From JAVBQJ01 sp031549115 (GTDB taxonomy: Bacteria; Verrucomicrobiota; Lentisphaeria; Victivallales; Victivallaceae), in NCBI GenBank assembly GCA_031549115.1, contig JAVBQJ010000049.1, positions 66,454 through 130,453 of the forward strand: a stretch of 64,000 bases of DNA, given 5' to 3'. Position numbers and translations under genes: made by a program. Shown in pieces: positions 18,726 through 26,974 of this stretch. The notes under the pieces were generated by a model, which searched no databases, was not told the origin of the DNA, and saw only the letters and a program-made list of their open reading frames with translations. How positions within the stretch are numbered: the first letter of the stretch is position 1; each line of letters opens with the position of its first letter.

Positions 18726-20479
18726 TCCGGCCGAACCTCCCCCGTGCCGGATTTTTTCTCTCCGGTCAAATCCTGCGTATGGGCGTAATCGTCGGCGATC
18801 GAGCGCAGCAACAGCTCGGTATCCGCCATGTGTTCTCCCAAGCGGCAGGCGATCTCCTGCACGGTATCCAAGTTTTTCGTGATCACCTCCCGCGCCCGCT
18901 CCGCGATCTGCTCCCGGTGCAGCTCGGTTTGCGTGACGTCGGAAATCACCGCGCCGACCACCTCGTGCGGCTCAATATTGAAAATCGAAATCTGCAGCAG
19001 CCGCCGTCCGTCTTTGAGCGCGTCCCGGTGCAGGTCTTTGCCGCTTTTCAGTACGCCGTCAAAGAGATCGGCAAAGGGCACGATCCGGCGCAAATCCGCC
19101 CCCGCGAGGCCCGGGCACGCGTCGAACGCGTCCAGCGTATCCTCGCCGAAATTGGCCGCGAAGCGCCGGTTACATTCGATGATTTCCAGATTCCGGTCGA
19201 CGATCACCACGCTCGACGGGATGCAGCGCAGAATCGCGTTGGCCTTCTTTTGCGCCTGCGTTTTCAAGTACGACACGCACATCGACGGCTCCGCCCGGCC
19301 CGACAGCAGCGCGGCGGCGAACTTCCGGCAGGTATCGTAACCGCAGCCGTTGCAGTTCAGCTCATCTTCCGGCTTCACTTTGCCGACCCGTTTCAACGCG
19401 TCGCGCAATTCCAGCGCGTTCGGCGGCTCCGCCGTCACCGGTTCGGGTTTGAATTCCGCCGCGATCGCCGGCGCCGGCGTGACGGCTTCGCCGGTCAGCG
19501 GCCGCAGCGAGTTCAATACCTTCAGCCGTTCCATCAACCCGGCTCCGTTGTGCTTGGCGCAGGGGCCGTGGACACACCCGCCGGGGCAGGACAGCGTTTC
19601 GAGAAACACCGGAATATTGACATTTTCCGGAAACAGCCCATCCAGCGCCATTCCCAGATTGGCGAGGCCGGACACGGTGGCATAATTGACATCTTTGTTT
19701 TTGCACTGCCGCTGGATCGTCTCGTTCATGCCGCCGTCGACCGGGTACAGCACACCGTCGTGCGCCAGCCGGGGCACGAATATATCTTCTTTGGCCGGAA
19801 CCATCTTTGCCGGGTCGATGCCGGCTTCGCGCCACCACTGGCGCAGCTCCGGATAGGTCAATGCCAGCGCCAGCAGCTCCGGGTGCCGGTCGGCTTCGTT
19901 CTTTTTGGCGATACAGGGGCCGATGAATACCACTTTGATCGCGGCTCCATAGGTATCCTGCAGCAGTTTGGCATGGGCGAGCACGGGGCTCAACACCTTG
20001 GAGATGCAGCCGGTCATTTCCGGTACATATTTACGGATATAGTCGACCGCGGTCGGACAAGCCGAAGAGATCCGCAGTCCTTTGGGCAGCCCGCCGAATT
20101 CGCGCGCAACATCGGCGGAAACCACCTCGGCGCCGAGCGCGGTCTCGCTGACCCCGGCGAAGCCGAGCGCGCGCAGCGCCGCGATCAGCTGTTCCGGTTT
20201 GCAGTCGCGGAATTCGCTGACATAGGACGGCGCCAGCGACACATAGACCGGGGTGTCGCCGGTTTCCAGCAAGTGGCGGGCGCGTCCGAGATCGTTGCGC
20301 ACGGATTTGGCTTTGGCCGGACAGACCTCGACGCAAGTACCGCAGGCGACACAAAGCTCCGGGATCACGGTGGCATGGCCATCCTTGACCCGGATCGCTT
20401 TCACCGGACAGCGGCGAACGCATTTGTAACAATCCTGACACTCGGTTTCCTGTGTCCATACCGGATAGCCGTGATTCAT
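18722..20479 (-). CDS. Putative sensory (group C-like) [FeFe]-hydrogenase with Fes and PAS domains
   Basis: The 585-aa protein has two [4Fe-4S] sites (C14/17/20/24 and C43/46/49/53), an H-cluster domain with altered motifs (SSACPTA instead of TSCCPxW, GPCIAKKNE, LSCPGGC), a Fes-type four-Cys domain (CNGCGYDTCRKFAAALL...SMC) and a C-terminal PAS domain (SSVVIVDRNLEIIECNRRFA). Replacement of the first Cys of TSCCP, the proton-transfer residue of catalytic enzymes, by Ala is typical of sensory hydrogenases. It probably senses H2 or redox state. Genes overlap by 4 nt both upstream ([2Fe-2S] ferredoxin) and downstream (phosphatase). It lies in the same operon as the catalytic hydABC genes. Confidence 0.88.
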   Translation of the reverse strand: MNHGYPVWTQETECQDCYKCVRRCPVKAIRVKDGHATVIPELCVACGTCVEVCPAKAKSVRNDLGRARHLLETGDTPVYVSLAPSYVSEFRDCKPEQLIAALRALGFAGVSETALGAEVVSADVAREFGGLPKGLRISSACPTAVDYIRKYVPEMTGCISKVLSPVLAHAKLLQDTYGAAIKVVFIGPCIAKKNEADRHPELLALALTYPELRQWWREAGIDPAKMVPAKEDIFVPRLAHDGVLYPVDGGMNETIQRQCKNKDVNYATVSGLANLGMALDGLFPENVNIPVFLETLSCPGGCVHGPCAKHNGAGLMERLKVLNSLRPLTGEAVTPAPAIAAEFKPEPVTAEPPNALELRDALKRVGKVKPEDELNCNGCGYDTCRKFAAALLSGRAEPSMCVSYLKTQAQKKANAILRCIPSSVVIVDRNLEIIECNRRFAANFGEDTLDAFDACPGLAGADLRRIVPFADLFDGVLKSGKDLHRDALKDGRRLLQISIFNIEPHEVVGAVISDVTQTELHREQIAERAREVITKNLDTVQEIACRLGEHMADTELLLRSIADDYAHTQDLTGEKKSGTGEVRPE

Positions 20480-20736
20480 GCTTTTTCTCCCTTGAGTTTC
20501 TGATTCAGGAGATCCAACAACGCTTCTTTATCCATCTGGTGAAAACTTTCACCGTCGATTTCAATATTCGGTCCTTCGGAGCAGCGGCGCGCACAGCCGC
20601 AGCCGACCAACTCGATCTGCGCCGACAAACTGTTCTGCGCCAGAAACACCTCGATGCGGTTCAGGTTTTCGGCGTTGCCGCGGGCAAAACAGCTGCTGCC
20701 CATGCAGATCACGATTTTATGGCGCTTTTCACTCAT
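20476..20736 (-). CDS. Small thioredoxin-like [2Fe-2S] ferredoxin
   Basis: The 86-aa protein MSEKRHKIVICMGSSCFARG... has four Cys in C-x4-C and, about 35 residues later, CGCARRCSEGP, the pattern of the NuoE C-terminal / thioredoxin-like ferredoxin family. It may exchange electrons with the sensory hydrogenase or HydBC. The start at 20736 overlaps the end of rex by 8 nt and has GAGG upstream; an in-frame start at 20766 would lie deeper inside rex and has no ribosome site. Its stop overlaps the next gene by 4 nt (ATGA). Equivalent small ferredoxin genes are common beside hydS-type genes. Confidence 0.87.
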   Translation of the reverse strand: MSEKRHKIVICMGSSCFARGNAENLNRIEVFLAQNSLSAQIELVGCGCARRCSEGPNIEIDGESFHQMDKEALLDLLNQKLKGEKA

Positions 20737-21418
20737 ATTCGGCCTCGCTGATTTCACCCTTTTCATGCCGCAGCCGCTCGGCCAGCTTCACCGACAACAC
20801 CGCCAGGTCACCGGCCAGATTGACCCGCTGCAGCACCACTTCCGGCGGCAGATGCAGCGGCGTATTGGTGAAGTTCCAGATCGCCAGGATGCCGCCGGCG
20901 ACCATCCGGTCCGCCGTCTCCTGCGCGTACTCGCAGGGCACGCACAAAATCGCCATCTGAACTTTCAGCCGCTCCGCCAGATTGGCGAATTGCGACATGG
21001 CGAAAACCGGTTTGTCGTGAATCACGGTGCCGATCTTTTTCTCGTCGCAGTCAAAGGCGGCGACGATATTCAGCCCGTATTCACTGAATCCCTTGAATCC
21101 GAGCAGCGCAGTGCCGAGGGCGCCGGCGCCGACCAGAAAGATATCGGTGGTGTTTTTCCACCCCAGAAAGTTTTCGATGCAGTCGATCAGGGTTTCGAGA
21201 TGGTATCCCACCCCCGGAGAACCGCTCGCGCCGGTGATCTCCAGATCCTTGCGCACGACAATCGGCTCCAGATGCAGCCGCTGCGCCAGCATCGTCGTGC
21301 TGACCACCTGCCGCCCGTTGGCCTGCATGTTTTTCAATTCACGCAGATAACCGGGCAGCCGTTTGATCGACGGCAGCTTTTGTACCTTGTTCACAGATGG
21401 TTTCATTGCATCGGGCAT
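20729..21418 (-). CDS. rex: Redox-sensing transcriptional repressor Rex
   Basis: The 229-aa protein has the Rex winged helix (PSIKRLPGYLRELK, VSTTMLAQRLHLEPIVVRKDLE) and a Rossmann NAD(H)-binding domain with FLVGAGALGTALLG near residue 95 and a domain-swap C-terminal helix. Rex represses fermentation and hydrogenase genes at low NADH/NAD+ and releases when NADH rises. As first gene of the hydrogenase operon it probably autoregulates the whole unit. A promoter (TTGCAA/TATATT) and a perfect 14-bp palindrome lie just upstream. AGGA precedes the ATG at 21418; Met5 is an alternative start. Confidence 0.93.
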   Translation of the reverse strand: MPDAMKPSVNKVQKLPSIKRLPGYLRELKNMQANGRQVVSTTMLAQRLHLEPIVVRKDLEITGASGSPGVGYHLETLIDCIENFLGWKNTTDIFLVGAGALGTALLGFKGFSEYGLNIVAAFDCDEKKIGTVIHDKPVFAMSQFANLAERLKVQMAILCVPCEYAQETADRMVAGGILAIWNFTNTPLHLPPEVVLQRVNLAGDLAVLSVKLAERLRHEKGEISEAEYE

Positions 21419-21430
21419 AGTTGAATCCTG

Positions 21431-21444
21431 AAATATCGATATTT
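21431..21444. promoter_or_regulatory. Perfect palindrome upstream of rex, candidate Rex operator
   Basis: AAATATCGATATTT is a perfect 14-bp palindrome between the -10 box and the rex ribosome site. Its minus-strand context is GTAAATATCGATATTTCAGG. Known Rex sites are TTGTGAA-N4-TTCACAA-like; this one has the TTTCA half but lacks the outer CAA, so it may be a diverged Rex site or another regulator's site. Confidence 0.4.
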
Positions 21445-21455
21445 ACGTACTCAAT

Positions 21456-21485
21456 ATAATATACCCGTTTTCAGCGACTTTGCAA
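21456..21485 (-). promoter_or_regulatory. Promoter of the rex-hydrogenase operon
   Basis: Minus-strand -35 TTGCAA (21485-21480) is followed 16 bp later by TATATT (21463-21458), or 18 bp later by TATTAT (21461-21456). It is the only convincing sigma-70 promoter upstream of the seven-gene operon. Confidence 0.65.
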
Positions 21486-21593
21486 CCGTGAAATTCGAGA
21501 TTTTTTATCATTTTTCAGGACGTACACACGCTGAGATGCCGCCGCTTCGGAAGAGGGGGCGGTTTGGCGTGATTTCCCGGAGCGAAAGGGCAA

Positions 21594-22025
21594 TCAGGGT
21601 GCTTTTTTCAGGTCCACTGCTTCGCCGGAGACGGTGACGACCTTGTGCCAGAACAGCCACAGCGTCATCCAGCCGCTCGAGCGTTCGCGGACGCTGCGGA
21701 TCACGACACGGTCGGCGCCGAGTGCTTCGCCGTAGCTTTCCAGCATGGTCCGGGCGATCGCCGGTTGGGCCATGTTGCCGAAAGCCTTGTAGGTGGCCGA
21801 ATTCGGACGGTTGGCGTTTCCGGTCAGCAGCGGCAGACAGCCGAACATCAGATAGCTGTCGATGCTGCCTTCGAGATTGGCGACCACCGTTTCGGTCTCC
21901 CCGGTGCCGAGCAGCGGCTGCTGATCCGGTGCGGGCGGCGTGCGCGTGATTACCGCGGCCGGACAGCCGCACAACATGCTTCCCAGCATCAATGCCGTCA
22001 AGCCGATTCCAAGTTGTCGTTTCAT
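21594..22025 (-). CDS. Small putative lipoprotein of unknown function
   Basis: The 143-aa protein MKRQLGIGLTALMLGSMLCGC... has a signal peptide ending in a lipobox-like LCGC, so it is probably a lipid-anchored envelope protein. The mature part contains no motif I recognise; a hydrophobic stretch (SYLMFGCLPLL) follows near residue 55, and TMLESYGEALGADRVVIRSVRER is the most conserved-looking segment. It resembles small envelope lipoproteins such as TRL-like families, but this is a guess. The start overlaps the stop of the CPA2 antiporter gene (ATGA), with AGGAG upstream, so it is the last gene of that unit. Confidence 0.6.
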   Translation of the reverse strand: MKRQLGIGLTALMLGSMLCGCPAAVITRTPPAPDQQPLLGTGETETVVANLEGSIDSYLMFGCLPLLTGNANRPNSATYKAFGNMAQPAIARTMLESYGEALGADRVVIRSVRERSSGWMTLWLFWHKVVTVSGEAVDLKKAP

Positions 22026-24007
22026 ACGTTCACCACTCCTGTGTTCCAATGCTGATTCCAATTTTCACAAGCCTTCGTGCGTCCCAGCAGCAGCAGCCGG
22101 TCGTCGGTCTGCAGTACAAAATCCGCCGGCGGGAAGGCCAGAAACTCTTCGCCGCGCGCCACACCGATGATGCTCAGGTCGAACTCCTCGCGTATCCGCG
22201 AATCGCGGATGGCGCACTGGTTCCAGCGGGCGTCCGGAGCGATTTTCCAGGCCACGGTGCCGAAAAACTGCATGAACAGCGGGAAGCCGTAGCGGTCCAT
22301 CCGGTGCGCGTCCTGCTGCAATAATTCCGGTTGAACCCGGCGCAGATAGCCGTGCACTTCGGGCATGCTCCAGCCCAGGGAATACAGCACCGCGCGCATG
22401 GTTTCGCAGGCGGCGGCGATTTCACTGTCGATGACAGCCACCTGCGACAACTGCTGCAGCCCTTCCGGTTTCTCCTCTGCGTTGTACCAATGCACCAATA
22501 CGGCAAGGCGCGGATTCACGCTCCGCGCCGCTCCGATCAACACCAGCGCTTCGGTCGTGGAGCCGGCCGACAGGATCAGCAGCCGCGCCCGGGCGGCTCC
22601 GGCGGCCTCCATGATCTGCGATTGCAACGGATCGCCGAAAATCGCCGAATAGCCTTGTTCTTTCAGCTCCAGGAAATGCTTGTGGTCGGGTTCGATTATC
22701 ACCTGCCGGTGCCCGATCTGGTTCAGCAGGTTCGTCAGCGGCCGCAGCTCCTCTCCGGTCAGGATCAGGTGATCCGAAAGCTCCGTCGCCGGAAGCGATC
22801 GTTCCCAGGGCAACTGTTCGCCCTGTTTTTCCGGAAAGAGCCGGCGGAACCAACGGTATACCGGCGCGGTCGCCCCGGCGAAGAGCGGCCCGGCCAGCAT
22901 CGACAGCACCGTCACATTGAGAATCAGATTGTACAGCCGTTCGGAGATGGCCCCGATCGACATGCCCTGCTGGATCAGCACGAAAGCGATTTCCGACACC
23001 GGCAGCATGCCGAAGAGGACCGCCACCGGGATCACCCGGCGGTATCCGAATATATAGGAGATTCCGGCCAATAGCGCCCCCCGGCCGAAGGTCGCGATCA
23101 GAAAGACCCCGATCAGCAGCTGCCAGTCGTGAAAAATCAGCATCGGGTTGCACAGCGTTCCCACCGAAACGAAAAAGATCAGTACGAAAATATCGCGCAG
23201 GCTGCCCAGTTCACTGACCGCCCGGTGGCTGTAGTCGGATTCGCTGAGCACCATCCCGGCGATGAACGCGCCGAACGCATACGACAGTCCGAAGCAGCTG
23301 GTCAGGTAGCCGACGCCGAGGCCGAGCACGCTGACGACCAGCAAAAACAACTCCCGTGAATGCAGCTGCGCCACATAATACAATACCCGCGGCGTCAGCC
23401 GGGAACCGATCACCATCATCACCGCGACAAAGATTCCGGTATAGATAACCGGCCGGATCACCTCGAACCAGCCTTCGGCGGCGCCTCCGGCACCGGGCGC
23501 GAGGTGGCACAAGAGAATCATGATCGGCACCACCGTCAGGTCCTGGACGATCGACATGCCCAGCATCAGCCGCCCCGACAGCACACCGGCGTACCCCTGC
23601 GACGACAGGGTTTTCAAAATCACCGCGGTACTCGAGGAGACGAACGCGGCGCCGAACCACCAGCTCTCCGAATTGCCGAAGCCGAGCACGATTCCGAAGG
23701 CGGCGCAAAAGAGCAGCGTCAGCGTCACCTGGATCAACGTTCCCCCGAACGCGATTTTCCGGATCGGCTTCAGGCTTTTCAACGGGAATTCCAGCCCCAG
23801 CGAAAACAGCAGCAGCGCGGCGCCGACATCCGCCAGCACTTTGACCTGGTCGATGTTGCCGATGGTCCAGCCGGGTGTGTGCGGGCCGACCGCGATTCCG
23901 GCGATCAGATAGCCGAGCAGCAGCGGCTGCCGGAAGAGCTGGGCGACCAGGCCGCCCACCAGCCCCGCGGCCACCATCAGCAGAATATCCAACGCAATCC
24001 CCGTCAT
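22022..24007 (-). CDS. CPA2-family cation/proton antiporter with C-terminal RCK domains
   Basis: The 661-aa protein has about twelve membrane segments from residue 1 to 390, with the CPA2 hallmarks PLLLGYLIAGIAVGPHTPG and LDxxVVP-type helix (IVQDLTVVPIMILL). It continues with an RCK-N/TrkA-N-like nucleotide domain (LILTGEELRPLTNLL, VIIEPDHKHFLELK, AIFGDPLQ) and an RCK-C domain (LSIIGVARGEEFL). It belongs to the KefB/YbaL group of K+ or Na+/H+ exchangers in the inner membrane. The Rossmann glycine motif is degenerate (TGEELRP), so ligand binding may be altered. It is 4 nt after the GT-C gene and overlaps the lipoprotein gene. Confidence 0.88.
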   Translation of the reverse strand: MTGIALDILLMVAAGLVGGLVAQLFRQPLLLGYLIAGIAVGPHTPGWTIGNIDQVKVLADVGAALLLFSLGLEFPLKSLKPIRKIAFGGTLIQVTLTLLFCAAFGIVLGFGNSESWWFGAAFVSSSTAVILKTLSSQGYAGVLSGRLMLGMSIVQDLTVVPIMILLCHLAPGAGGAAEGWFEVIRPVIYTGIFVAVMMVIGSRLTPRVLYYVAQLHSRELFLLVVSVLGLGVGYLTSCFGLSYAFGAFIAGMVLSESDYSHRAVSELGSLRDIFVLIFFVSVGTLCNPMLIFHDWQLLIGVFLIATFGRGALLAGISYIFGYRRVIPVAVLFGMLPVSEIAFVLIQQGMSIGAISERLYNLILNVTVLSMLAGPLFAGATAPVYRWFRRLFPEKQGEQLPWERSLPATELSDHLILTGEELRPLTNLLNQIGHRQVIIEPDHKHFLELKEQGYSAIFGDPLQSQIMEAAGAARARLLILSAGSTTEALVLIGAARSVNPRLAVLVHWYNAEEKPEGLQQLSQVAVIDSEIAAACETMRAVLYSLGWSMPEVHGYLRRVQPELLQQDAHRMDRYGFPLFMQFFGTVAWKIAPDARWNQCAIRDSRIREEFDLSIIGVARGEEFLAFPPADFVLQTDDRLLLLGRTKACENWNQHWNTGVVNV

Positions 24008-24011
24008 CCGT

Positions 24012-25412
24012 CTACCTCACTTGGTAAATTCGATGAAATCCGTTTTCCCACATCAACGCGGGAAGCGCGCGAAGCCGGAAACGCTCCCGCAGTTCCGGCA
24101 GCATTCGTTCCGCCTCGTCCGCCGCCAGCACCACCAGCGTTCCCGTCCGCAGCGTCCGCTCCGGCGTATTCCATAATATATAGCGCGCCTCGGGGCCGTA
24201 ATACAACAGTGCGAACGCATCCGCGTCGAAGCTCAAATAAACCGGCGTCGTTGCCCGCTCCGTGTCGGCCAGAAACGCCGCTGCCGGCCGGATCGCATAG
24301 CTGTCGCGCCGGTAGTATGGCGCGAACCAGTCGTCCTGGCTTGCCGTCCAGCGGGCGCCTCCGGCCCAGCGCGAAAGCGTTTCGGCCGTTTGCGCCTGAC
24401 GTTGTCCCAGGGCCCAGGCGACACTCAACAGCGCTCCCAGAAGCAGCAGCGCATAGCGGGGCTTCCGCTTCAGCTTCACCAATGCCGCGCGCCACACCAT
24501 GCCGATGACCAACAGCCACACTGCCCACAACGGAAAATAAGTGCGCGGAAACGGCGCCGCCGTCAGCAGCAGCGCCGGCAACACCGGCAACAGAAATGCC
24601 AGCGCGCGAATCCAGTTCCGCTGCCGGCGCCAGCCGCGCCACGACAGACACAAGATCGGCAGCAGCGCGACGGCGAAGCCGAGATAGAGCGCCGCCAGCG
24701 ACCACCAACCGTTTGCCCACCCCTCTTTGAGCTCCATGGCCTTCGCCACCGCCGGCGCGATCGGCGCGTAAAACGCCATCAATGCCGCCACCGGGATCAC
24801 GCTCAATCCCCAGAAGCTCTTGCGCTGCAGGAAACTCCAGCCGGCGCCGGTTTCCGGCGCCGCGAAAAGCACCACTCCGGCCAGCGCAATCAGATTGCTC
24901 GGAATCACCGCCACCGCCGCCAAGGCCGTTGCCATATAGGCCGCCCACGGCTTCCAGCCGCCGTTTTTCACCGCCGCCAACGCGGCTTCCAGCGCCAGCA
25001 CGGTCAGGAAAAAGCTCAACATATAACCGCGCAGCGCGGTTCCATACAATGCAAACGGCAGCGACAGCGAAAAACAGCCGAGCAATACCGCCGCCGCCCA
25101 GCGTCCGCCGAGCCGGCGCCAGTGCCGGAAATACAGTATCATCACCGCCGCCAGCGCCGGCAGCATCGAGCCGAGGCGGCCGAAATAATCCGCTTCCAGG
25201 CCGAAGTTCCAGTTGCTCCACAGCTTCAGGAGCCACGAGTAGCCGATGTGATTGTTGGGGATGGTGTAATTGGTGTAAATTCCGGCATAGTCCAGGGGGA
25301 CGAACTGGAGCATGGTCAAAGCTTCATCGCACCACAAATCGCGAATCCAGCCTTGCGACAGGCTCCATAGCGCCGCCAGCGCGAGCGCCAATGCCGGAAG
25401 TTGCCGCTTCAC
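24012..25412 (-). CDS. GT-C-type membrane glycosyltransferase or related polytopic protein
   Basis: The 466-aa protein has ten or more hydrophobic segments. Between TM1 and TM2 it carries WCDEALTMLQF and IPNNHIGYSWLLKLW, the acidic-loop arrangement of GT39/GT83-type enzymes that use polyprenyl-phosphate sugars at the periplasmic face. A C-terminal soluble part of about 110 residues follows. The start overlaps the phosphoglycerate mutase stop by 4 nt (ATGA) and the antiporter begins 4 nt after its stop. The donor and acceptor are unknown. It is not closely similar to the GT-C protein at 2.5-4.3 kb. Confidence 0.7.
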   Translation of the reverse strand: MKRQLPALALALAALWSLSQGWIRDLWCDEALTMLQFVPLDYAGIYTNYTIPNNHIGYSWLLKLWSNWNFGLEADYFGRLGSMLPALAAVMILYFRHWRRLGGRWAAAVLLGCFSLSLPFALYGTALRGYMLSFFLTVLALEAALAAVKNGGWKPWAAYMATALAAVAVIPSNLIALAGVVLFAAPETGAGWSFLQRKSFWGLSVIPVAALMAFYAPIAPAVAKAMELKEGWANGWWSLAALYLGFAVALLPILCLSWRGWRRQRNWIRALAFLLPVLPALLLTAAPFPRTYFPLWAVWLLVIGMVWRAALVKLKRKPRYALLLLGALLSVAWALGQRQAQTAETLSRWAGGARWTASQDDWFAPYYRRDSYAIRPAAAFLADTERATTPVYLSFDADAFALLYYGPEARYILWNTPERTLRTGTLVVLAADEAERMLPELRERFRLRALPALMWENGFHRIYQVR

Positions 25413-26617
25413 TTCAGCCCCAGCACCAATTGCATCAATTCCATCCCGCGCATCGCGCCGAGAGCGCCCGACGGCGCCACCAGCTCGCTGTAGCGGTCAC
25501 AACCGTCGGCGGCGATGCCGGGGCCGCACAATGCCACCGGCACCGGGTCGGTGGTGTGACAGCGCAGCTTGATCGGCACCGGGTGGTCCGGGAGCACCGC
25601 GAAGCGCACCTCTTGCCCTTCCAGCGCCCGCAGCACCGGCGCGACGACTTTGGCGTCGAAGTCGGTGATGGCCCGCATTTTCAGCGTCAGGTCGCCGGCG
25701 TGGGAGCATTCGTCGATGGCCTCGACGTGAAGATAAACGAAGTCGTGGGTTTCCAGCGCTTTCAGCGCCGCTTCGACTTTACCGGCGTAATTGGTGTCGA
25801 TGTAGCCGGTCGCGCCGGGAACTTCGATCACATCCATGCCGGTGCATTTGCCGATGCCCTTGATGACATCGACGGCGCTGATGATCGCGCCGGTCTTGCC
25901 CGCATAGCGTGCGGTGAAGCCGGGCAGCTGCGGCTGACGGCCGGGGCTCCACGGCCAGATCCAGTTGGCGCGCGACTGCCCGCACTTGAACAGCGGGTGT
26001 TTCTCCAACAGCGCCGTCGCCCGCGCTCCCAGCTGGTTCAGGAACTCGACGGTATGCCGCGCTTCCCGCGAACCGTCGTTGGCTTTCAACTCCAGTTCGC
26101 TCACCGGCAGGTCCTGCGACGAATCCGGTTTGTGATAGTGAATCGCGTTCGAAAACTCCTTGCCGTGCAACACCACCAGATTGCGGTAGCTGACGCCGGA
26201 GTGAAAGGTCACTTTGTTGTTGCCGAGCTCGCGCTGCAGCATTTCCATTAATTCCGCCGCGATCTTCTGGTCGATGTGCCCGGCGGAATAGTCCAGCAGA
26301 ATTCCCTCCGGCGACACCGACACCAGATTGCAGCGCCACGCCACGTCGTCGGGGCCGAGTTCGATATTCTGGCTCACCGCCTCGATCGGCCCGCGTCCCG
26401 GATAGAAGCGCTCCGGGTCGAAGCCCAGCACCGACATATTGGCGACATCCGAGCTGGTCGGCAGACCATCCGGCAGCGTCAGAAACGTTCCGCAACTGCC
26501 GCGCCGGGCGATCGAATCCATCGCCGGGGTATCGCATGCCTCCAATGGCGTCCGGTTGTCCAGCTCCGCCAATCGTTCGTCGGCCATGCCGTCGGCCAAG
26601 AATATCACACTTTTCAT
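25409..26617 (-). CDS. apgM: Archaeal-type cofactor-independent phosphoglycerate mutase
   Basis: The 402-aa protein belongs to the ApgM (alkaline phosphatase superfamily) group that interconverts 3- and 2-phosphoglycerate in glycolysis. Motifs are FLADGMADE with a metal-binding Asp, TSSDVANMSVLGFD containing the catalytic Ser, YPGRGPIEA, HVEAIDECSHAGD and VLPDHPVP, which supply metal ligands. The length of about 400 aa, rather than 510, excludes GpmI. The gene is within an operon of envelope functions, which is an unusual setting. Start: ATG at 26617 with a weak G-rich ribosome site. Confidence 0.92.
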   Translation of the reverse strand: MKSVIFLADGMADERLAELDNRTPLEACDTPAMDSIARRGSCGTFLTLPDGLPTSSDVANMSVLGFDPERFYPGRGPIEAVSQNIELGPDDVAWRCNLVSVSPEGILLDYSAGHIDQKIAAELMEMLQRELGNNKVTFHSGVSYRNLVVLHGKEFSNAIHYHKPDSSQDLPVSELELKANDGSREARHTVEFLNQLGARATALLEKHPLFKCGQSRANWIWPWSPGRQPQLPGFTARYAGKTGAIISAVDVIKGIGKCTGMDVIEVPGATGYIDTNYAGKVEAALKALETHDFVYLHVEAIDECSHAGDLTLKMRAITDFDAKVVAPVLRALEGQEVRFAVLPDHPVPIKLRCHTTDPVPVALCGPGIAADGCDRYSELVAPSGALGAMRGMELMQLVLGLK

Positions 26618-26712
26618 TTTCCCGTTTCCCGTTATCCTTCGAAACCTGTATGTTTATGTCGTCTGTCATGGCGGCGCTGCAGCGCAACCGTCATTTATGC
26701 GCCGCTCTGCAA

Positions 26713-26970
26713 CTAATCGCGGGTGCGGCGGCCGGTGTCGGGCTCGAAGTCGGTCCAGCTGCCCTCCGCGCCGTCGTCGCGCGTCAACAATTCGATCTTC
26801 CGCTCCAATGTCTCCAGCCGGGCCCGGCACACCTTCGCCATCTCCATCCCGGATTCGTAACGCTCGATCAGTTTTTCCAACGGCAGAGAGCCGGTCTCCA
26901 ATTCCTTGACCACCTGCTCCAATTGCCCGAGCGCCGCCTCAAAGGTCAGTTTTTCCTGTTCATCCGCCAT
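26713..26970 (-). CDS. xseB: Exodeoxyribonuclease VII small subunit
   Basis: The 85-aa protein has the XseB signature: LTFEAALGQLEQVVKELETG, LPLEKLIERYESGM and a helical hairpin followed by a charged tail. It joins the XseA large subunit to degrade single-stranded DNA. The partner gene xseA is not in the window. It follows the DMT transporter gene by 4 nt and precedes apgM by 95 nt on the same strand. Confidence 0.93.
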   Translation of the reverse strand: MADEQEKLTFEAALGQLEQVVKELETGSLPLEKLIERYESGMEMAKVCRARLETLERKIELLTRDDGAEGSWTDFEPDTGRRTRD

Positions 26971-26974
26971 CGCG

